Shown in pieces: positions 12,303-64,000 of a stretch of DNA of 64,000 nucleotides. Within the stretch, counting starts at the first letter, position 1, and each line of letters starts with the position of its first letter. Position numbers and translations under genes: made by a program. The notes below the pieces were generated by a model. That model was not told the origin of the DNA. It saw only the letters and a list, made by a program, of their open reading frames with translations, and searched no databases. This DNA comes from Elysia chlorotica (Eukaryota; Mollusca; Gastropoda; Plakobranchidae), in the NCBI GenBank assembly GCA_003991915.1, contig RQTK01000031.1, positions 201,615-265,614 of the forward strand, given 5' to 3'.

Positions 12303-12666
12303 TATTCTGAGAGAGGGGTGGGGGGGGGGGTAAATACAGAGGGGAGAGAGTGAAGAAAGCGTGGAAGAGAAAGGAGGAGGAGTGAAGTGAACGCGCATAC
12401 GATGTTAATGAGCTGTCAGATCTTGTGTCTTCCTTGTGCAAGTGTCAACAAAAACTATGTGAATATACCCGAAAAACAAACCGTGGGGAGCTAAAGAAAC
12501 AAAAGGTGTTTTAAACAAAAAGAAACTAACTTTAAAGACCATAAGACAGAAGAAGTAAAGAAAGTGCAAAAATAAGTTAAAGCAATTATAATAAAGGGTA
12601 AAGTGGCTTATAAAAACAAAATAGAAAATCATTTTAAAACCAACAACATGAAGAAAGTATGGTAAG

Positions 12667-12667
<1 letters not shown>

Positions 12668-12703
<36 letters not shown>
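12668..12703. repeat. (TTA)n microsatellite
   Basis: Uninterrupted TTA units, followed by a TTAGTATTATG degenerate end. Confidence 0.9.
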
Positions 12704-13753
12704 GTATTATGAATCATAATAAAGTCTTATCTTATCTTATCCTAAATGAAAAGATGAGAAAGCAAGGCAGAAATAAAGGAAGGATAAAGGTGGTCAGATT
12801 GGTCACAGCCGAGGATGTCAGAAATACACAACTTGGAAACTGTGGGACACGATAAAACTGCACAACTAGAAAAACAATACATTGAAGCGTTCCGTTTTAT
12901 TCAGCTTCATCAGTAGAACAATGCAGTAAAAACAGAAACATAAGAAACACATTTATAGAATATAGATGCATCATGCATGACAACATTAACAAAAAGTAAG
13001 TACATGTAAGTCTAAAAAAAAAAAGAGGGAGGTTTGAACATTGATGAAGCAAGACAGTGAGTTGTATATATTTTAATGCGTTCTCTCTTGAGACCTCGCG
13101 CCCTCCGATCCTTTTTTGTGCTGTCTTAAACTGTCTTGTTGTAAGATGCACTGTTGTTGTACAAAAGTGAAAATCAATAGTTACATTGATTGGTTGTTGG
13201 TGTAAATGCCGTCTGGTGTAACTGGCTATGTATTATCAAACAAGTTTAAATCCGTCAACTTTTTTTTTATACAATTTTTTTGTACATCGATGTGCCCTGC
13301 ACACCGCAAAAATAGTATCAAAATATTGATATAAATATATCCTTTACAATTTTTGATTATGCAGCGTAGTTAGCCCTTTTTGTGTACACAATTCATGGCT
13401 CACTAGAAAGCACCGACAGAGTTTTAGAAATACAAACACATACACACGACCATATAGCACACACATGCGTGTCTAGGCTTTTCGCCTCTGATAGATCTCC
13501 AAAACCGTAAACATCTTTCTTGATTTGATAGGCCTACTGTTTCACTAGAAGTAGATATAAACAAGAGGGTAGGCCTGAACATTCGAAAGGCAAAGATAAT
13601 TTCAAGTCTAACCGGAGAACATGGGTTCTGCACAATCATGTAGGCCTACTTCAAGAGGTGACCACAGCAGAGCGTGGCGTAAATAGAAACATACGAGTGA
13701 GGGCGGGTGTTACTCAGTTGCTTATTATAGAAATTGTCGTCCAATCCATCTAG

Positions 13754-14084
13754 CAGGTTAAGCTCTAGCTCATACGCTCATGAGCTTGTTGCGCTCATAT
13801 TACAACAAGCTATTAGCTATTGTAAGATTAAATAGTTCTATAAGTTTACGCTTTTCTACAACCACTTTGAAGAAGTACGTTGTACACAGGCTGTAAATAA
13901 AATTATCATGTTTTTGCAGGTTAAGCTCTAGCGCATACGCTCATGAGCTTGTTGCGCTCAAATATTACAACAGTATAATATTAGCTGTTGCAAGATTAAA
14001 CAGTTCTGTAAGTTTACGCTTTTCTACAACCACTTTGAAGAAGGACGTTGTACACAGGCTGTAAGTAAAACTAGCATGTTTTTG
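13754..14084. repeat. Two-copy tandem duplication, 162-bp unit with conserved hairpins
   Basis: Unit 1 is 13754-13915 and unit 2 is 13916 to about 14084. Both begin GCAGGTTAAGCTCTAGC and end near ACACAGGCTGTAA...CATGTTTTTG. Each contains the palindrome GCTCATGAGC and a TACAAC...GTTGTA pair around ACTTTGAAGAAG. Unit 1 also has an 8-bp stem GCTTGTTG/CAACAAGC with an 11-nt loop. Function unknown; about 1.8 kb upstream of the TEP1 start codon. Confidence 0.85.
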
Positions 14085-15343
14085 TTTTTCAAAGATAATC
14101 TAGATTTCTAACTTATTATTGCAAATTGTTATGTTATTTTATGACGCCGCTTCAGACCCAGGAACATAGACTCTAGATCTAAATCTAGAATCTAGATCTA
14201 TATAAAGCAGGGTAAGTATTTATTTGGGTCTCGAGTCTGATCAAATAATAGCAATCTAATGAAAAATTGTGTAGATCTGTGAATCCATCTACATCTCTAG
14301 ATTTAAACTCTTAGGTTTTGTAAACATTGTTGAAATATAGTGTTTGAAACTATTAGCAGTTAATTTAGTCAGGCCTGTAGGCTACAAGACTGACCCTATA
14401 GGATCTGTTGTGTATTCTGTTTTGAAGGCCTGATGACACAGTCATGGTGCATTAGGCCTTACATATACTATGTTTCTAAGGAGGATCTTATAATGTCTTC
14501 GAAGAGAAGCAATGGTTTAAGTCTGAAAACTGCAGTACATAATGCCTCATCAAGTTATGGGGTTTGTCAACGGGTCACATTACACTGACAACTATCTGTA
14601 GAGAACAACTTTGACTTTATTTTGAGCCTGATTCTAGAGCCAAGGGTATCAGATTTGTGGTCTCATGGCATTTAGACTCCCTTAAAAATTATTAGAAACC
14701 GAGATCAAGAATCTGGGATGTTTAAATTAGTTAGGCCTAGCTTTTTTCCTTTGACGTTGTTCCCATCAAACATGATGATCTTCTGATATGTAGGCCTACA
14801 TGTATCTAACATTTGCAAGGTTGATTCCTTCTCCAAAGAATATCAACTTTTAAAGCTAACGTGTATCTTTTTACTGATGAAATTATGATGCAAGCAACTT
14901 TAATGTTAAGTGTTAAACTCATTTAAATACACAATAAAAAAAATTTCCCTCAAATATTCCAATATGGGTCTGAAAGTAAAAAAAAAAAGTGCTGTATTAA
15001 AGATTTGCACTCATTGTACACACAAAAGAATTTTGATAAAACAGAATTTAGAAAAATAAAAGTTTTAAAATTTTCTGTCATTTAAAACACTATATTATAC
15101 AGATATTAAACTGATCTATAGAGAAACACATGTATGCACAGAGCTTGTCCATTTCTCTCAATTTTCTCGGGTATCTCAACCAAGAGTTAAATCTCTGAAG
15201 CTCTGTGGTAATGTATCTAGTTTCATTTTTCATGACAAGCATGAATTACTGTATGGATGAGGCAGACAGAGTTACATAAAGTAGTGTTACTCTGGATCAA
15301 AAAGTTGTGAAGGTGTCAGTAGTGCTGGTATTTCTACACTTTC

Positions 15344-15391
15344 CCGTGTGTGGCAGCACATCAAATTGTAAGACATTAGACTTGGGATCTG
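15344..15391 (+). mobile_element. SINE-A fragment (plus orientation)
   Basis: CGTGTGTGGCAGCACATCAA and a degraded CAGTCTTGGG segment match the SINE-A middle. Only about 50 bp remain. Confidence 0.5.
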
Positions 15392-15870
15392 TAACGGAAT
15401 GCAATTCTCCTTGGGAACCTAAGAGAAGTAAAATAATGAGAGAGAGCTTCTCTCCTACAAAGACTTTATGCCATGGTGGTGGAGAGTGGGATGGAGATGG
15501 GTGCTGATGCAATCCTTAATATAGGCCTATATTGATACAGGATAACCTCATCAAAAGTTGAGAAGATGTTGTAATACCAATGGTACTACTTATTGTTGGG
15601 TCAAGGACTTGATCAGCAGGGTGGGAAAGTCTCTAAATAAGAGAAGAGTTTATGAGCATCATTCTAAAAAAATGAGGTTGTTAAAAGTAATTTACGACTC
15701 CTTTTTTTAAGGAGGGCTAAATTACTTTGATCTAACAATAACAAAATAGCTGTGATCAAAGACATTTAGTGACAAAAAGAGTGTATTATAATAATATTTA
15801 ATGTTCACTAATTAAAAAATTTTCTGCAATTTTATTGTCAGGACATTTGATTTAGCAGTTGAACATCATC

Positions 15871-63184
<47,314 letters not shown>

Positions 63185-64000
63185 GTAAGAGGGATATCTC
63201 AGTTATTGGCTCATGAACTTTGGCAAGTTTGTTTAAAAAATATAAAACAGGCCTATAAACTTAGTGTAAAAAAAAGTAACATACCACACCAGAGTAGTGT
63301 GTATACTGTTTAGATCTGGATATGGAAGGTGTCAATCTTAATTAACAAAAGAGGAGTGTCATATATTTGATTTAGTATACGGTTTGAAATCTCAATCCTG
63401 TTTGCTGTATATTGGGTTAAGTCTAGTGCACTGTATCCTATGGAGAACGGATAGTGAGATTAAAATGACACTGTAAACAGGGTTGAAAGTACAGTTTTAT
63501 TCTTCAACTTTAAAAGAATCATTTATAAAAGTTCATCATGGTAATTATAGTTGTAGCAATATGTTCTTTGTCGGGAGAATTCACTAAAATTAACGTCAAT
63601 AGCAGAGTGCAAATCAGATATTTCAGGAAAACACTTACAATAATATTTTTTATGAATTGTTTATTAGCAATTAAAAAAATTCTTTTTTTCAAATTCATTA
63701 AGTAATAATGTACAATTATACTTGAAGATATAACATGATCATACCTGCCAACATTATGGTTTGGGCATAATTACACCTTAAATTACACCTTACGGAACGG
63801 ACGGTCCTTGCCATATTATGACAAGTTGAAATTAGTATGATCTATAATTTCAGTTTCTAGCTACTGGTTCAGATGTGGTTCAACAAAAAGACTTTATACA
63901 AACAATATATGACTATCGATATTACCTATCCAATTGTAAGGTACTTTCGTTTTCATTTATTCAATACAATGACTATTACCATTAGTTTTACTGGTAACTT
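63185..64000. other. TEP1: End of window: TEP1 intron 52 and beyond
   Basis: No stop codon or poly(A) region for TEP1 could be fixed here. One candidate exon is 63854-63940: acceptor TTTCAG, phase 0, FLATGSDVVQQ..., donor GTACTT. FLATGSD is a common WD40 strand motif, but the rest does not look like a blade. Confidence 0.35.

Larger units (their letters stand above)
11631..15870. other. Intergenic region between RPL27 and TEP1
   Basis: No coding gene was recognised. It contains SINE-A fragments, (AG)n and (TTA)n microsatellites, a 162-bp tandem duplication and many TAGGCCTA palindromes at 13.5-15.5 kb. The TEP1 promoter and any non-coding first exon should lie here, but I could not fix a start site. 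Confidence 0.5.

Noticed and set aside
13754..14084. Possible vault RNA gene near TEP1
   Set aside because: No clear A box/B box pair and no T-run terminator at a suitable distance.

Overview
This is a eukaryotic (animal) genomic window. AT-rich spliced genes with GT-AG introns, many microsatellites, tRNA-derived SINEs, decayed LINEs and TTAA- or TA-flanked inverted-repeat elements all point to an invertebrate. The repeat flavour (many TAGGCCTA and AGATCTAGA palindromes, dispersed tRNA-SINEs) suggests a mollusc, probably a gastropod; that last step is inference. Two protein genes can be supported and they lie head to head.

Left part (about 0.9-11.6 kb, minus strand): a complete gene for ribosomal protein L27 (RPL27). 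It has four coding exons encoding 136 aa, a poly(A) signal five bases after the stop codon, and a probable non-coding first exon with a 5'TOP-like pyrimidine start at about 11630. Its introns carry SINE copies, a TTAA-flanked element with a LINE fragment nested in it, and a 1.38-kb pogo/Tigger-like element with TA target duplications.

Middle gap (about 11.6-15.87 kb): no coding gene. It holds SINE fragments, microsatellites, a 162-bp structured tandem duplication and a cluster of TAGGCCTA palindromes.

Right part (15.87 kb to the window end, plus strand): a very large gene for telomerase-associated/vault protein TEP1. I could chain 52 coding exons in phase into 2,588 codons, close to the roughly 2,600 aa of vertebrate TEP1. 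The order is a Ser/Lys-rich N-terminus, the TROVE RNA-binding ring, a VWA-like domain, DUF4062, a NACHT/STAND NTPase and a long WD40 array. The gene's 3' end is outside the window. TROVE exon 4 is present twice in a perfect tandem duplication of about 1.08 kb. TEP1 introns hold LINE relics (35-36 kb and 50 kb), a broken Gypsy-type pol relic (59.7-60.8 kb), a TTAA-ended repeat family, SINEs and long microsatellites, including about 48 TTC units.

The two genes are not known to act together. RPL27 is a 60S ribosomal housekeeping protein. TEP1 is a component of vault particles and telomerase RNP. No prokaryotic-type system, CRISPR array or confident stand-alone RNA gene was seen.
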